Shown: piece by piece, positions 23,042 through 30,662 of the stretch | Layout of the letters: every line of letters starts with the position of its first letter | Position numbering within the stretch: position 1 is the first letter of the stretch | Origin: Thermoflexus sp. | Lineage (GTDB): Bacteria; Chloroflexota; Anaerolineae; Aggregatilineales; Aggregatilineaceae | Length of the DNA stretch: 38,391 bases | Direction: 5' to 3' | Assembly: GCA_020724485.1 (NCBI GenBank) | Contig: DYGW01000004.1 | Coordinates: forward strand, 1 to 38,391 | Notes under the pieces: generated by a model | Told to the model about the DNA's origin: nothing | The model's input: the letters and a program-made list of their open reading frames with translations, nothing else | Databases searched by the model: none | Program-made: the position numbers and the translations under genes

Positions 23042-24775
23042 TCATGTGGCCTGCGGTGAGGCATTAGCCTCGGCCACTGCCGAAACGACGATCCCGCGCC
23101 GTCGTTCGGGGATGATGCCCGCCGGGCGCAGCACCATCATCACCACCATCGCCACCCCCATCAGGCCGTCGCGCCAGTCCATGATGCGAAACGCGGATAT
23201 CTCGCGTTCCACGGCTGGCCCCAATCCCTTGCCGATCACCAGCATGACCACCGCATAAAGCGCCATCGCTCCGGCCACCCAGGGCAGCGCGTTGTCCAAC
23301 CGCCGCCGCACCAACGGGATGGCGATGATCGCGACCAGGACCATGAGCATGCCGATCACGCTCAGCGCTGGCTCGCCCAACAGCAGCGGCGGCAGGACGA
23401 ACGCGCCGGCAATTGCGCCGCTCTCGACCGTCGCCCCAGAGAGACGGTGCCGCGCGCCGTAGAGGTATCCCCCCAAGAGCACGGCCAGGATCACCACCGG
23501 ATTGATGCCCTTGTACAGGAAGGTCGGCCCCACGTCGCGCAGCAGCTCCGGCAGCACGACCATGCCCAGCGTGCCGACCAGGATGCCCGGAATCGATCCG
23601 CTCCCGCCCAGAACCACAATGCAGAACATGATGACAGACTGCAAGAAGTTGAAGCTCTCCGGCGCGACGACGGTGAAACGGCTGGCGTAGAGCACACCGG
23701 CCACGCCAGCCGCTGCCGAGCCGATGGCAAAGGCGGCCAGCTTGACCTGCGTCGTGTCAATGCCCATCGCTTCGGCGGCGAGTTGATCCTCCCGCACGTA
23801 GAGCCAGGCGCGCCCCAGCCGCGAGTACTGCAAGCGGCGCATACCGATCACAGTGACCAGGATGAAGGCCAGCACCAGGTAGTAGTACGGGCGCGCGTCA
23901 CGCTTGAACACGACCGGCGTCAACTCGACGCCCAAGACCTTGACCGGGTCCTCTACCCGAAAATACTTGTCCAGGTTCCCTTCAATCTCCGTCACGAGGG
24001 AATCGGCGCCAGCGGCCATGATCAGCCCGCACACGATGACCACCGCCACCAGCGCGAGCATCTGCCCGCGCGCGCTGACCTTGTGATCGCGCAGGACAGC
24101 CCCCAAGACGACGACCCCCACCGCCATCACAATAGAGATGAGGAACAACGGCTTGTGATCCAGAGCCAGCGGCGGCAGGTAGTACCCCGCTGCGATCACC
24201 ACTGCCCCACCCCAACGCAGGAGGTACCCACTCTTGCGAGCCAGGAAGACGTGGAGCGCCAGGACAAGCGCCAGCACCAGGGCTGGCACCGGTTCAAGCC
24301 AGGGGAGCGGCAGTTCGGGGCGACCAGCGCCAAACAGCCCGTTTGCGCCGCCGGTGATGCCAAAGGCGTTGTTGGTCACTCCAATGCGGAAGATTTCGCC
24401 AAAGGCGATGGTGACGATGCACAGATAGTCACCTCGCAGGTGGAGAATCGGCTTGCTGATCAGGATCGCCGCCCCGCCCGCCACCAGCGCCGCTATGGGA
24501 ATGGTGGCCAGGATGGTGATGTTGCGCTCGATGCTGAGGATGGCGGCGGTGTAAGCGCCCAGGCCGAAGAACGCCGCGTGACCCAGTTGGAACAGGCCCG
24601 CGTAGCCGACGATCAGGTTGAGACTCAGGCCGAGCATGACGTAGATGCCGGCCAGCACCGCCAGCGAGGTGCGCGACCGATCCATGAACGGCATGGCCGG
24701 CAGCGCGAGGACCAGCAGCACGAGCAAAAGCTGCCACATCCAGGGGCGGACAAGGCGCGTCAATGATTGGTTCAT
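23042..24775 (-). CDS. livM: LivM-type permease, unusually long (577 aa)
   Basis: This is the membrane permease of the liv transporter. Typical LivM proteins have about 300-430 residues; this one has 577. The conserved LivM parts are present: LGLSLNLIVGYAGLFQLGHAAFFGLGAY (48-75), RGDYLCIVTIAFGEIFRI (114-131), GGANGLFG (142-149), SRLGRAWLYVREDQLAAEAMGID (318-340) and the end LRPAGIIPERRR. Extra hydrophobic sequence is inserted between about 150 and 297 (roughly four helices and a soluble segment), and again near the C-terminus after GINPVVILAVLLGGYLYG. It starts 5 nt downstream of the livH stop and ends 10 nt before livG. Function in amino-acid uptake is clear; the role of the extra helices is not. 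Confidence 0.92.
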   Translation of the reverse strand: MNQSLTRLVRPWMWQLLLVLLVLALPAMPFMDRSRTSLAVLAGIYVMLGLSLNLIVGYAGLFQLGHAAFFGLGAYTAAILSIERNITILATIPIAALVAGGAAILISKPILHLRGDYLCIVTIAFGEIFRIGVTNNAFGITGGANGLFGAGRPELPLPWLEPVPALVLALVLALHVFLARKSGYLLRWGGAVVIAAGYYLPPLALDHKPLFLISIVMAVGVVVLGAVLRDHKVSARGQMLALVAVVIVCGLIMAAGADSLVTEIEGNLDKYFRVEDPVKVLGVELTPVVFKRDARPYYYLVLAFILVTVIGMRRLQYSRLGRAWLYVREDQLAAEAMGIDTTQVKLAAFAIGSAAAGVAGVLYASRFTVVAPESFNFLQSVIMFCIVVLGGSGSIPGILVGTLGMVVLPELLRDVGPTFLYKGINPVVILAVLLGGYLYGARHRLSGATVESGAIAGAFVLPPLLLGEPALSVIGMLMVLVAIIAIPLVRRRLDNALPWVAGAMALYAVVMLVIGKGLGPAVEREISAFRIMDWRDGLMGVAMVVMMVLRPAGIIPERRRGIVVSAVAEANASPQAT

Positions 24776-24779
24776 CTCG

Positions 24780-25712
24780 CTACACCTTTTCCGCGACAGT
24801 CTCGCCCAGAATGCCGGTCGGACGTGCGATCAGGATGGCGATGAGCAGCACGTAGGCGATGGCGTCTTTCCAGGCCGACGCATTGGCCAGCCCGATATCC
24901 GGGCCGTAGGCCACCACCATCGTCTCGCTGATGCCCAGGATGAACCCGCCCAACACCGCGCCGGGAATGTTGCCGATGCCTCCGAGAATGGCGGCGATGA
25001 AGGCTTTAAGCCCGAACACCCAGCCCAGGGTGAAGTTGAACGATCCGTAGTAGATGCCGATGAGCAGGCCCGCCAGCCCGCCCAGCGCCGGGCCGATGAA
25101 GAACACAATCGAGATGATGCGGTTCACATTGATGCCCATCAGGCGCGAGACGTTGTGATCCAGCGACACGGCGCGCATGGCGGTTCCAACGCGCGTCCGC
25201 TGCACAAACAGGTACAGCCCGATCATGATCGCGGCGCAGATGACAAGCATGAGGATCTGCAGCCCCGACACAGCCACTTCGTCGGTTAGGCGGAGGGTGG
25301 GGAGTCCTTTGAGCAGCCCTTGCGGGTAGGTGCGCCAGCGCGCGTGGGAGACATTGCGCGCCACCGATTGCAGGGCAAACGCCGCGCCCAACGCTGAGAT
25401 GATCGGGGACAGGCGGCCAGCAGAACGCAGCGGGCGGTAGGCCACCCGCTCGATGGTCATGCCCATCATGCCAATGAACGCCATCACGAGCACGGCGGTG
25501 ACCAGGATGGCGACCAGGTCCATATCGGTGAGACCGGCCAGCACCGTCGTCAGCAGCCCCCACCCGGCCAGCGTCCCCCACATGAACATATCGCCATGCG
25601 CGAAGTTGATCAGCTTGAGCACACCGTAGACCATCGTGTAGCCCAGCGCAACCACCGCATAGAAGCCGCCAATGGTCAGACCGTTAATGAGTTGCTGCAA
25701 AAATGTTTCCAT
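24780..25712 (-). CDS. livH: Branched-chain amino acid ABC transporter permease LivH
   Basis: This 310-aa permease has about eight hydrophobic helices and the LivH signature: an N-terminal INGLTIGGFYAVVALGYTMVYGVLKLINFAHGDMFMWG, then ISALGAAFALQSVARN, and the late GGIGNIPGAVLGGFILGISET. It forms the translocation path with LivM. It is 4 nt upstream of livM. About 86 nt containing a palindrome separate it from the upstream substrate-binding protein gene, which would allow higher expression of the binding protein. Confidence 0.95.
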   Translation of the reverse strand: METFLQQLINGLTIGGFYAVVALGYTMVYGVLKLINFAHGDMFMWGTLAGWGLLTTVLAGLTDMDLVAILVTAVLVMAFIGMMGMTIERVAYRPLRSAGRLSPIISALGAAFALQSVARNVSHARWRTYPQGLLKGLPTLRLTDEVAVSGLQILMLVICAAIMIGLYLFVQRTRVGTAMRAVSLDHNVSRLMGINVNRIISIVFFIGPALGGLAGLLIGIYYGSFNFTLGWVFGLKAFIAAILGGIGNIPGAVLGGFILGISETMVVAYGPDIGLANASAWKDAIAYVLLIAILIARPTGILGETVAEKV

Positions 25713-25747
25713 AAGCGCGCGTCTCTCTGTAAGTGCGAGTCACGGCA

Positions 25748-25776
25748 GTAGGGGGCGGCATTCAACCGCCCCCTAC
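25748..25776. repeat. GTAGGGG-family palindrome between livK and livH
   Basis: Perfect 11-bp arms GTAGGGGGCGG (25748-25758) and complement (25766-25776) around a 7-nt loop. It belongs to the same dispersed family as 29637-29666 and 37432-37461. In the livK-livH gap its hairpin could stabilise the livK mRNA or weaken read-through. Confidence 0.75.
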
Positions 25777-25798
25777 ACGCCTGTCACTGCGGGACTGC

Positions 25799-26968
25799 TT
25801 ATTCCTCGGCTTGTGGCTGAGGTTGCTCGGGGTAGTAGGTGATCACGCCCTCTTCGCTGATCTGGTAGAGCGCGTGGATGGTGCCCAGGCGGTCACCCTT
25901 CTCATCGAAGCCGATGATCGGGCCGCTGAGGCCGGGGTAGTCCTTGAACTCTTCGTGCAGGTAGGCGGCCAGAACCTCAGTATCGGTGCTTTCCGTTTCC
26001 TGAATCGCGTGAGCGATCACGTTGAAGGCTTCGGCAGCCAGCAGCCACCACACGCTGGCCGGGGGTTCGCCGTAGGCCTCGGTGAACGCCTCCACGAATT
26101 CGACCGCTTCGGGATATTCCAGGTCTTGTGGCAGCGGCTCAGTGGTGATGAAGGTGCCCGCCGCCGCGTCAACACCGGCGATCTCGACCATTTCGGGGTT
26201 GTTGCTGGCGTTGCCCATCATCCACTGAATATCCAGGCCGAGCTCGGCTGTCTGGCGCAACAGCAGGCCACCCTGGGCATGGTAACCAGTGAAGTAAACC
26301 GCATCCAGGCTGGCTCCGCCGATGTTGGTCAGAATGGGGGTGAAGTCCTGGTCATCGGGGTTGATCGCGTCGAAGAAGGCCACTTCCAGCCCGGCTTCCT
26401 CCGCATAGACCTGGGTCCAGTCGGCCAACCCCTTGGCGTAGGTCGAGTTGTCGTGCAGGATGCCGATCTTCTGCGCGCCCAGGACATCCTTCATCGCCAT
26501 GACGGCAAACAACGCCTGGCGATCATCCAGGAAGCAAACGCGGAAGAACTGCGCGAATCCCTTTTCGGTCAGACGGGTGGCCGTCGAGGACGGCGTGATA
26601 TGCAGAATGCCGTTTTCGTTGTAGATCTCAGAAGCGGGTTCGGTGGCGGTGGAGTTGTAGGCGCCGATCACGGCCACCACGCCAGCGTCAATCAGCCGAT
26701 CGGCCACCAACGCCGATTGCGTCGGGTCGCCAGCATCATCCTCAATCACCAGCTCCACCGGACGCCCAAGCAGCCCGCCCTCTTCGTTGACCTGATCCAC
26801 CAGCAGTTGGACGGCCTTCACAAAGCCCTGTCCCTCATACGCATAGTCGCCGGTCATGGGGCCTTGCAGGCCGATGCGAATGGGTTCGCCTTCCTGGGCG
26901 TTGGCGATCAAGCCGAACGGCCCAAGGACCATAGCGAGCAAGACGATCACTACTGAAATGCGTTTCAT
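25799..26968 (-). CDS. livK: Branched-chain amino acid ABC transporter substrate-binding protein (LivK-like)
   Basis: This 389-aa exported binding protein has a signal peptide (MKRISVVIVLLAMVLGPFGL, cleavage near ANA-QE) and a periplasmic-binding type I fold. Family segments include IRIGLQGPMTGDYAYEGQG near the N-terminus, GGLLGRPVELVIEDDAGDPT, and VVAVIGAYNSTATEPASEIY followed by ITPSSTATRL. The ATG at 26968 is preferred over the frame start at 26998, because Shine-Dalgarno GGGGAGG lies before it and the signal peptide begins there. It leads the liv operon. A sigma70-like promoter lies about 200 bp upstream. The ligand (branched-chain or another amino acid or amide) cannot be decided from sequence alone. 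Confidence 0.93.
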   Translation of the reverse strand: MKRISVVIVLLAMVLGPFGLIANAQEGEPIRIGLQGPMTGDYAYEGQGFVKAVQLLVDQVNEEGGLLGRPVELVIEDDAGDPTQSALVADRLIDAGVVAVIGAYNSTATEPASEIYNENGILHITPSSTATRLTEKGFAQFFRVCFLDDRQALFAVMAMKDVLGAQKIGILHDNSTYAKGLADWTQVYAEEAGLEVAFFDAINPDDQDFTPILTNIGGASLDAVYFTGYHAQGGLLLRQTAELGLDIQWMMGNASNNPEMVEIAGVDAAAGTFITTEPLPQDLEYPEAVEFVEAFTEAYGEPPASVWWLLAAEAFNVIAHAIQETESTDTEVLAAYLHEEFKDYPGLSGPIIGFDEKGDRLGTIHALYQISEEGVITYYPEQPQPQAEE

Positions 26969-27172
26969 CTTAGGTGCCTCCCCAAAATAGTCATGCACAG
27001 TAGTGGAATGTGACTGGATTGATCGCTGACGGCTTATTTCCCTCCTTAGTCCTTGAGGACAATATCTAGCTTCAGACTATTCATGAGTTGCGCGGACGAG
27101 TAATCGCAGAAGAACCCGGCTGGAAAACGATCACCCTGCGTGCGAACGATAATCTCGCGTGGAGGTAACCTT

Positions 27173-27202
27173 AATCTACATTATGACCCCAGTTCGTGTC
27201 AA
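27173..27202 (-). promoter_or_regulatory. Sigma70-like promoter upstream of livK
   Basis: On the minus strand a perfect TTGACA (27197-27202) and a TAGATT -10 (27173-27178) are separated by 18 nt. It is the only good promoter seen in the 26969-27290 intergenic stretch, which otherwise holds no gene I can support. The 200-nt leader is long enough for post-transcriptional control, but I recognise no riboswitch. Confidence 0.5.
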
Positions 27203-27290
27203 TCGGAATTGATTAACGGGTCCATTTCAGACTCAGGGCTTCGCGATCTAGGGGCAAGGGGCAGTTTTCGATGTGCCCGGCGCGAGAGGA

Positions 27291-27509
27291 CTATTCTGCT
27301 GGCTGTTCAGTCGTCCCGACGGGGCGAACCGTCGCGTGCAGGAAAGCGAAATCCTCGCGCGGGGGCAACACCTCGTGAATCTCGACAATCTCGAACGTCC
27401 CCCTGCCAATGCGCACGCGCCCGCCCACGCAGGGCCGCTCGATCTCGTTGGCGATGGCGCCGGGGTGCTCGCCGCCAATGACCACGTAGCTGACCTTGTA
27501 GGTTGTCAC
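27291..27509 (-). CDS. Small uncharacterised protein coupled to a cNMP-binding protein
   Basis: This 72-aa protein begins VTTYKVSYVVIGGEHPGAIA and then has ERPCVGGRVRIGRGTFEIVEIHEVLPP. It looks like a compact, mostly beta-strand fold with no signal peptide or membrane helix. The GTG start overlaps the stop of the upstream cyclic-nucleotide-binding gene by 4 nt (GTGA), strong evidence for a real, co-translated gene. Codon use and GC content match the neighbours. I do not recognise the family. A partner or effector of the cNMP-binding protein is plausible from coupling alone. Confidence 0.65.
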   Translation of the reverse strand: MTTYKVSYVVIGGEHPGAIANEIERPCVGGRVRIGRGTFEIVEIHEVLPPREDFAFLHATVRPVGTTEQPAE

Positions 27510-27991
27510 AGGTCGCCCTCCTCCGGTGCGGCTGCCTGCTGGCCGCTGGCGTCCAGGTTCAGGTTGCGGTGACGCAGCTTGAACGACAGGTCGCAGGCGA
27601 TGTTGCGCATGATCACGTAGCCGATGGCTGTGTCCGTCTCGCACAGGGCAGTGAAGGCTTCGCCCTGGATGACGCGCAGGATGGTGTCGTCCTGGCAGCA
27701 GCGCACCGTTGCCGAGCGCGTGCCCCGATCCACCAGGGCCATCTCGCCGAAGATCTGCCCGCGCCCCAGGAAAACCTCGGTGCGTTCCGGCGCGTCCGGC
27801 GTGGAACGGATACAAATCTCGACCTGGCCCTCGCTGACGAAGTAGAGCGCATCGCCCGCCGCGTCCTGCTCGAAGATCACGTCACCGTCGTGATACACCA
27901 CTTCCTGGCTGATGTCGAGCAGCCGCTGGAGCTGGGCGTCAGTCAGCCCGTGAAACAGCTCAACCGCTTTCATCAAGGGGAGCAGCGCCAT
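27506..27991 (-). CDS. Cyclic nucleotide-binding domain protein
   Basis: This 161-aa protein is essentially one cyclic-nucleotide-binding domain (CNBD) of the CRP/cNMP-channel type. It has an N-terminal helix (LFHGLTDAQLQRLLDIS), the beta-roll opening VVYHDGDVIFEQDAAGDALYFVSEG, and a phosphate-binding cassette FGEMALVDRGTRSATV whose Glu and Arg should contact cAMP or cGMP. There is no helix-turn-helix, so it is not a CRP-type transcription factor and probably acts by binding a partner. The ATG at 27991 has AAGGAG 9 nt upstream. It is translationally coupled to the 72-aa gene downstream. Confidence 0.9.
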   Translation of the reverse strand: MALLPLMKAVELFHGLTDAQLQRLLDISQEVVYHDGDVIFEQDAAGDALYFVSEGQVEICIRSTPDAPERTEVFLGRGQIFGEMALVDRGTRSATVRCCQDDTILRVIQGEAFTALCETDTAIGYVIMRNIACDLSFKLRHRNLNLDASGQQAAAPEEGDL

Positions 27992-28153
27992 CGGGGAGGA
28001 CTCCTTCTGCCGGCGTCAGGAAACGCGGCGCTGCCCGCCAGAAGGGGCGCAGCGGCGCTTCGCAGCGCTAGCATACCCCAACACCCCTGGCGGAGCAACA
28101 GGTGCGGGGGGATGAGTCAGGGCAATTGCATCAAATTCTGCCGTAGCCAGCCG

Positions 28154-28254
28154 GTTGACCTCACCCCCGCTCGGCGCTGACGCGCCTTGCCTCCCCCTCT
28201 CCGTCAACGGAGAGGGGGACAGGCCGAGCGAAGCGAGGCCAGGGGGTGAGGTAA
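28154..28254. repeat. Composite ~100-bp palindrome in an intergenic region
   Basis: The outer arms TTGACCTCACCCCC (left) and AGGGGGTGAGGTAA (right) enclose inner arms around CTCGG/CCGAG and a central perfect 12-bp hairpin (28192-28203 and 28208-28219, TCAA loop). The left half of its complement reappears at 37315-37370. The rest of 27992-28722 contains no gene I can support, apart from the fabG promoter. Confidence 0.7.
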
Positions 28255-28625
28255 AGCAGAGCGCACGCTAGATGCGATTGCCCTGGGGGACGGGTGCGTG
28301 CGAAACCTGTCGGGCAGTATACGAGCGTCGCTCTACCACGCCCGCAGGGGCATATCGCCATATGCCCCACTCCCCGCCCGGCATCAGGCGAGACGCTGAC
28401 AACTTCGGCACACACCCAGGGGGATTTGGGGGGATGGCAAGGCATCAGCGCAGAGCAAGTGAGAACATCCTCAGGCTTTACCCCGCGTCCTCGGCGTCTC
28501 CTCGGAGAATTGGCGCTCTGCCGCTATCTTCATCCCTTTGGTGTGCCGTGCCAGCGGCATGAGCACGCCCGAGGTTCAAAGCATCCCGGCTCCAGCGTGA
28601 GATGCACCTCTGGCGCCGGGCAAAC

Positions 28626-28653
28626 TTGACACGTCTAGGCGAGAGGCTATCAT
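28626..28653 (+). promoter_or_regulatory. Sigma70-like promoter of the fabG-like gene
   Basis: TTGACA (28626-28631) and TATCAT (28648-28653) are separated by 16 nt, 70 bp upstream of the SDR start. The match to consensus is very good. Confidence 0.65.
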
Positions 28654-28722
28654 AGTCCTTGCCAGGCACACAGACCATTCTCCCGCCCAATTTCCCGGCG
28701 GGCTTTCCCAGGAGATAAGACG

Positions 28723-29469
28723 ATGTCAGACTTAGCAGAGCGCATTGCCATTATCACCGGCAGCGGCCAGGGCATCGGGCGCGCCATCGCGTTGGAACTG
28801 GCCCGGCGTGGCGCGCGGATCGTCACCAACGACGTGACCGGCTGCTGCGCCGACGATACACTGGCCCTGGTGCGCGAGTTGGGCAGCGATGGCCTGGCCG
28901 TCACCGCCGACGTGAGTGATAGCGCGCAGGTCGAGAGCCTGGTCAAGACGGTGATAGACACTTTCGGCCAGGTGGACATTCTGGTCAACAACGCCGGCAC
29001 CACGCGCGACAACCTAATCATGCGTATGCCCGAAGAGGAATGGGACCTCATCCAGCGGGTCAACCTCAAGAGCGCCTGGCTGTGCTCCAAAGCGGTGATC
29101 CGGCCCATGATGCGCCGCAAGTACGGGCGCATCATCAACATCTCCAGCGCCAGCGGGCTGATGGGCCAGGCCGGGCAGACCAATTACAGCGCCAGCAAAG
29201 CGGGCATGATCGGCCTGACGAAGGCGCTGGCCCGCGAAGTCGCCTCGCGCGGGATCACCGTCAACGCGGTCGCGCCCGGCTTCATCAAGACCGCGCTCAC
29301 CGACAAAATGCCGCAAGACATCCTCGACCAGCTTCTGCCGCTGATCCCGGCGGGGCGCATCGGCACCGTTGAGGACGTGGCCCACGCCGTTGTCTTCCTG
29401 GCCGGCGAGCGGGCCAGTTATATCACCGGGCAGGTGCTGTCGGTGGACGGCGGGCTGGTGATGAGCTAG
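28723..29469 (+). CDS. fabG: FabG-like 3-oxoacyl-ACP reductase (SDR family)
   Basis: This 248-aa classical short-chain dehydrogenase/reductase has the NADP motif TGSGQGIG (12-19), NNAG (89-92), the Ser of INISSASG (about 142), the catalytic YSASK (Tyr155, Lys159), and the FabG-type end ITGQVLSVDGGLVMS. FabG reduces 3-ketoacyl-ACP in fatty acid synthesis, but many SDRs share these motifs, so related reductions are possible. It stands alone behind its own promoter, with Shine-Dalgarno AGGAGA before the ATG, and no other fatty-acid genes lie nearby. A perfect palindrome follows the stop by about 80 bp. Confidence 0.85.
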   Translation: MSDLAERIAIITGSGQGIGRAIALELARRGARIVTNDVTGCCADDTLALVRELGSDGLAVTADVSDSAQVESLVKTVIDTFGQVDILVNNAGTTRDNLIMRMPEEEWDLIQRVNLKSAWLCSKAVIRPMMRRKYGRIINISSASGLMGQAGQTNYSASKAGMIGLTKALAREVASRGITVNAVAPGFIKTALTDKMPQDILDQLLPLIPAGRIGTVEDVAHAVVFLAGERASYITGQVLSVDGGLVMS

Positions 29470-29476
29470 GGCGGCG

Positions 29477-29616
29477 GAGCAGCGCCCCTGCCAGGCCAAC
29501 CTCCGGGGAGTTCGCTAACCACGCTACGCTCGGCTGGACGCAGCAATAGACTTCCGAAGTTTTCGAAAACTTCGGAAGTCTGAATTCGGGTCGGGCACAG
29601 AGCAGCGCCCCTGCCA
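29477..29616. repeat. 17-bp direct repeats flanking a palindrome
   Basis: GAGCAGCGCCCCTGCCA occurs at 29477-29493 and again at 29600-29616, bracketing the palindrome at 29548-29581. The layout resembles a small mobile-element remnant or a duplicated insertion target, but the repeats are longer than most target duplications. Confidence 0.6.
29548..29581. repeat. Perfect 34-bp loopless palindrome
   Basis: AGACTTCCGAAGTTTTC is followed directly by its exact reverse complement (17 + 17 bp, no spacer). Internal T and A runs could let it end transcription from fabG in either direction. It may also be a dispersed repeat unit. Confidence 0.85.
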
Positions 29617-29636
29617 TTATGAAGCGTCTCCGTCTT

Positions 29637-29666
29637 GTAGGGGTGGGTTTCTGAACCCGCCCCTAC
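29637..29666. repeat. GTAGGGG-family palindrome
   Basis: Arms GTAGGGGTGGGTTT (29637-29650) and AACCCGCCCCTAC (29654-29666) with a 3-nt loop and one G-T wobble. Same family as 25748-25776 and 37432-37461. Confidence 0.8.
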
Positions 29667-29731
29667 GCACCCCCATTCGCCACTGTTCCAGGATGCCCCC
29701 GCGTATTGACTGCTGCCAGGCACGCGGAACA

Positions 29732-29740
29732 TGCTATAAT
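29732..29740 (+). promoter_or_regulatory. Extended -10 promoter of the asp23-nusB run
   Basis: A perfect TATAAT (29735-29740) with an upstream TGC (extended -10); no good -35 at normal spacing. The leader carries a small hairpin with CCGGCA/TGCCGG arms (29754-29770) before the asp23 start at 29811. Confidence 0.6.
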
Positions 29741-29810
29741 AGCGGCACGGCTTCCGGCACAAGCTGCCGGGCCTCTTGCGCATAGAGGATGAGGCGGCGG
29801 GATAATCCTA

Positions 29811-30179
29811 ATGGTGACACCTCGACACCCCAACGATACCGTGACCATCGCGCCGGGCGTGCTGCTGACCATCGCCCGCCTGGCGACGCTCGACGTGCCG
29901 GGCGTGGTGCGCATGGGCAGCACGCCGGGCGGCGTTGACCGGCTGCTGCGCCGCGTGCCCTCGGCCAACGGCGTGCAGATCGCCATTGACGATGACACCG
30001 TCACCGCGCACCTCTACGTCGTGGCCGAGGCGTCGGCCAACCTGCGCGAGATGAGCGTGCAGATTCAGCGTTCGGTCGAGCGATCCATCCGCGATTTGCT
30101 CGGCATGAAAGTCGCGTCGGTCAACGTGCACATCGAAGACGTGGCTTTCGCCTCAGCGACGGAGCCAGAAGGGGAGTAG
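29811..30179 (+). CDS. Asp23/Gls24 family envelope stress protein
   Basis: This 122-aa Asp23/Gls24 family protein has the pattern TVTIAPGVLLTIARLATLDVPGVVRMG (10-36), then a Val-rich middle (VTAHLYVVAEASANLREMSVQIQRSVERSI) and an amphipathic C-terminal part (VASVNVHIEDVAFA). Asp23 proteins are linked to cell-envelope stress in Firmicutes. The gene often precedes nusB in Chloroflexota and Firmicutes, as here, 9 nt upstream. Its molecular role is not firmly known. It appears to lead an operon driven by the extended -10 promoter. Confidence 0.88.
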   Translation: MVTPRHPNDTVTIAPGVLLTIARLATLDVPGVVRMGSTPGGVDRLLRRVPSANGVQIAIDDDTVTAHLYVVAEASANLREMSVQIQRSVERSIRDLLGMKVASVNVHIEDVAFASATEPEGE

Positions 30180-30188
30180 CGAGCGCCG

Positions 30189-30635
30189 ATGGTCATGAGC
30201 GACTACCGCCGCGAAGCGCGCGCGCTGGCGCTGCAAGTTCTTTACGAAGTGGACTGCACCGATCACCCTGTGGCAACGGTGCTGCGCGAGCGGCTGGAGC
30301 AAAACTCGCCGCGTCCCGAAGCGATCCCCCTGGCTACCCGGCTGGTTAATGGCGTGCTGGAGGTTCGCCCGCGCCTGGACGTGCTCATTCACCGCTACGC
30401 ACCCGAATGGCCGCTCGACCAGGTCGCCATCGTGGATCGCAACATCCTGCGCATCGCCATCTACGAGATGGCGGTGGATGAGACCATTCCGCTGAAGGTC
30501 GCCATCAACGAGGCCATTGAGCTGGCCAAGACCTTCGGCTCGGAGAGCACGCCGCGCTTCATCAACGGCGTCTTGGGCACTCTCGCGGCACGCCCTGACG
30601 ATGTACAGGCCACGCTCAAGCCTCAGCCATCCTGA
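30189..30635 (+). CDS. nusB: Transcription antitermination factor NusB
   Basis: This 148-aa all-helical RNA-binding protein functions with NusE (S10) in rRNA antitermination. Family segments include [15 protein letters not shown], an R[11 protein letters not shown] core, [27 protein letters not shown] and a basic N-terminus. Length is normal. The ATG at 30189 and a second ATG two codons later are both possible. It sits between asp23 and tatC. Confidence 0.93.
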   Translation: MVMSDYRREARALALQVLYEVDCTDHPVATVLRERLEQNSPRPEAIPLATRLVNGVLEVRPRLDVLIHRYAPEWPLDQVAIVDRNILRIAIYEMAVDETIPLKVAINEAIELAKTFGSESTPRFINGVLGTLAARPDDVQATLKPQPS

Positions 30636-30662
30636 TCGCCGCAACCCAGAACCGACGCCCTC

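Noticed and set aside
23447-24766. 439-aa plus-strand open frame opposite livM
   Set aside because: Asp/His/Gln-rich antisense shadow of a membrane protein; no start or domain support.
25733-26956. 407-aa plus-strand open frame opposite livK
   Set aside because: Antisense shadow of a well-supported binding-protein gene.
27510-27815. N-terminal part of a 174-aa minus-strand frame (27291-27815)
   Set aside because: It overlaps the cNMP-binding gene in another frame; only the last 72 codons, starting at the coupled GTG, are credible.
28555-28622. tRNA-like GGTTCAAA segment
   Set aside because: No acceptor stem, D-arm or anticodon arm can be formed around it.
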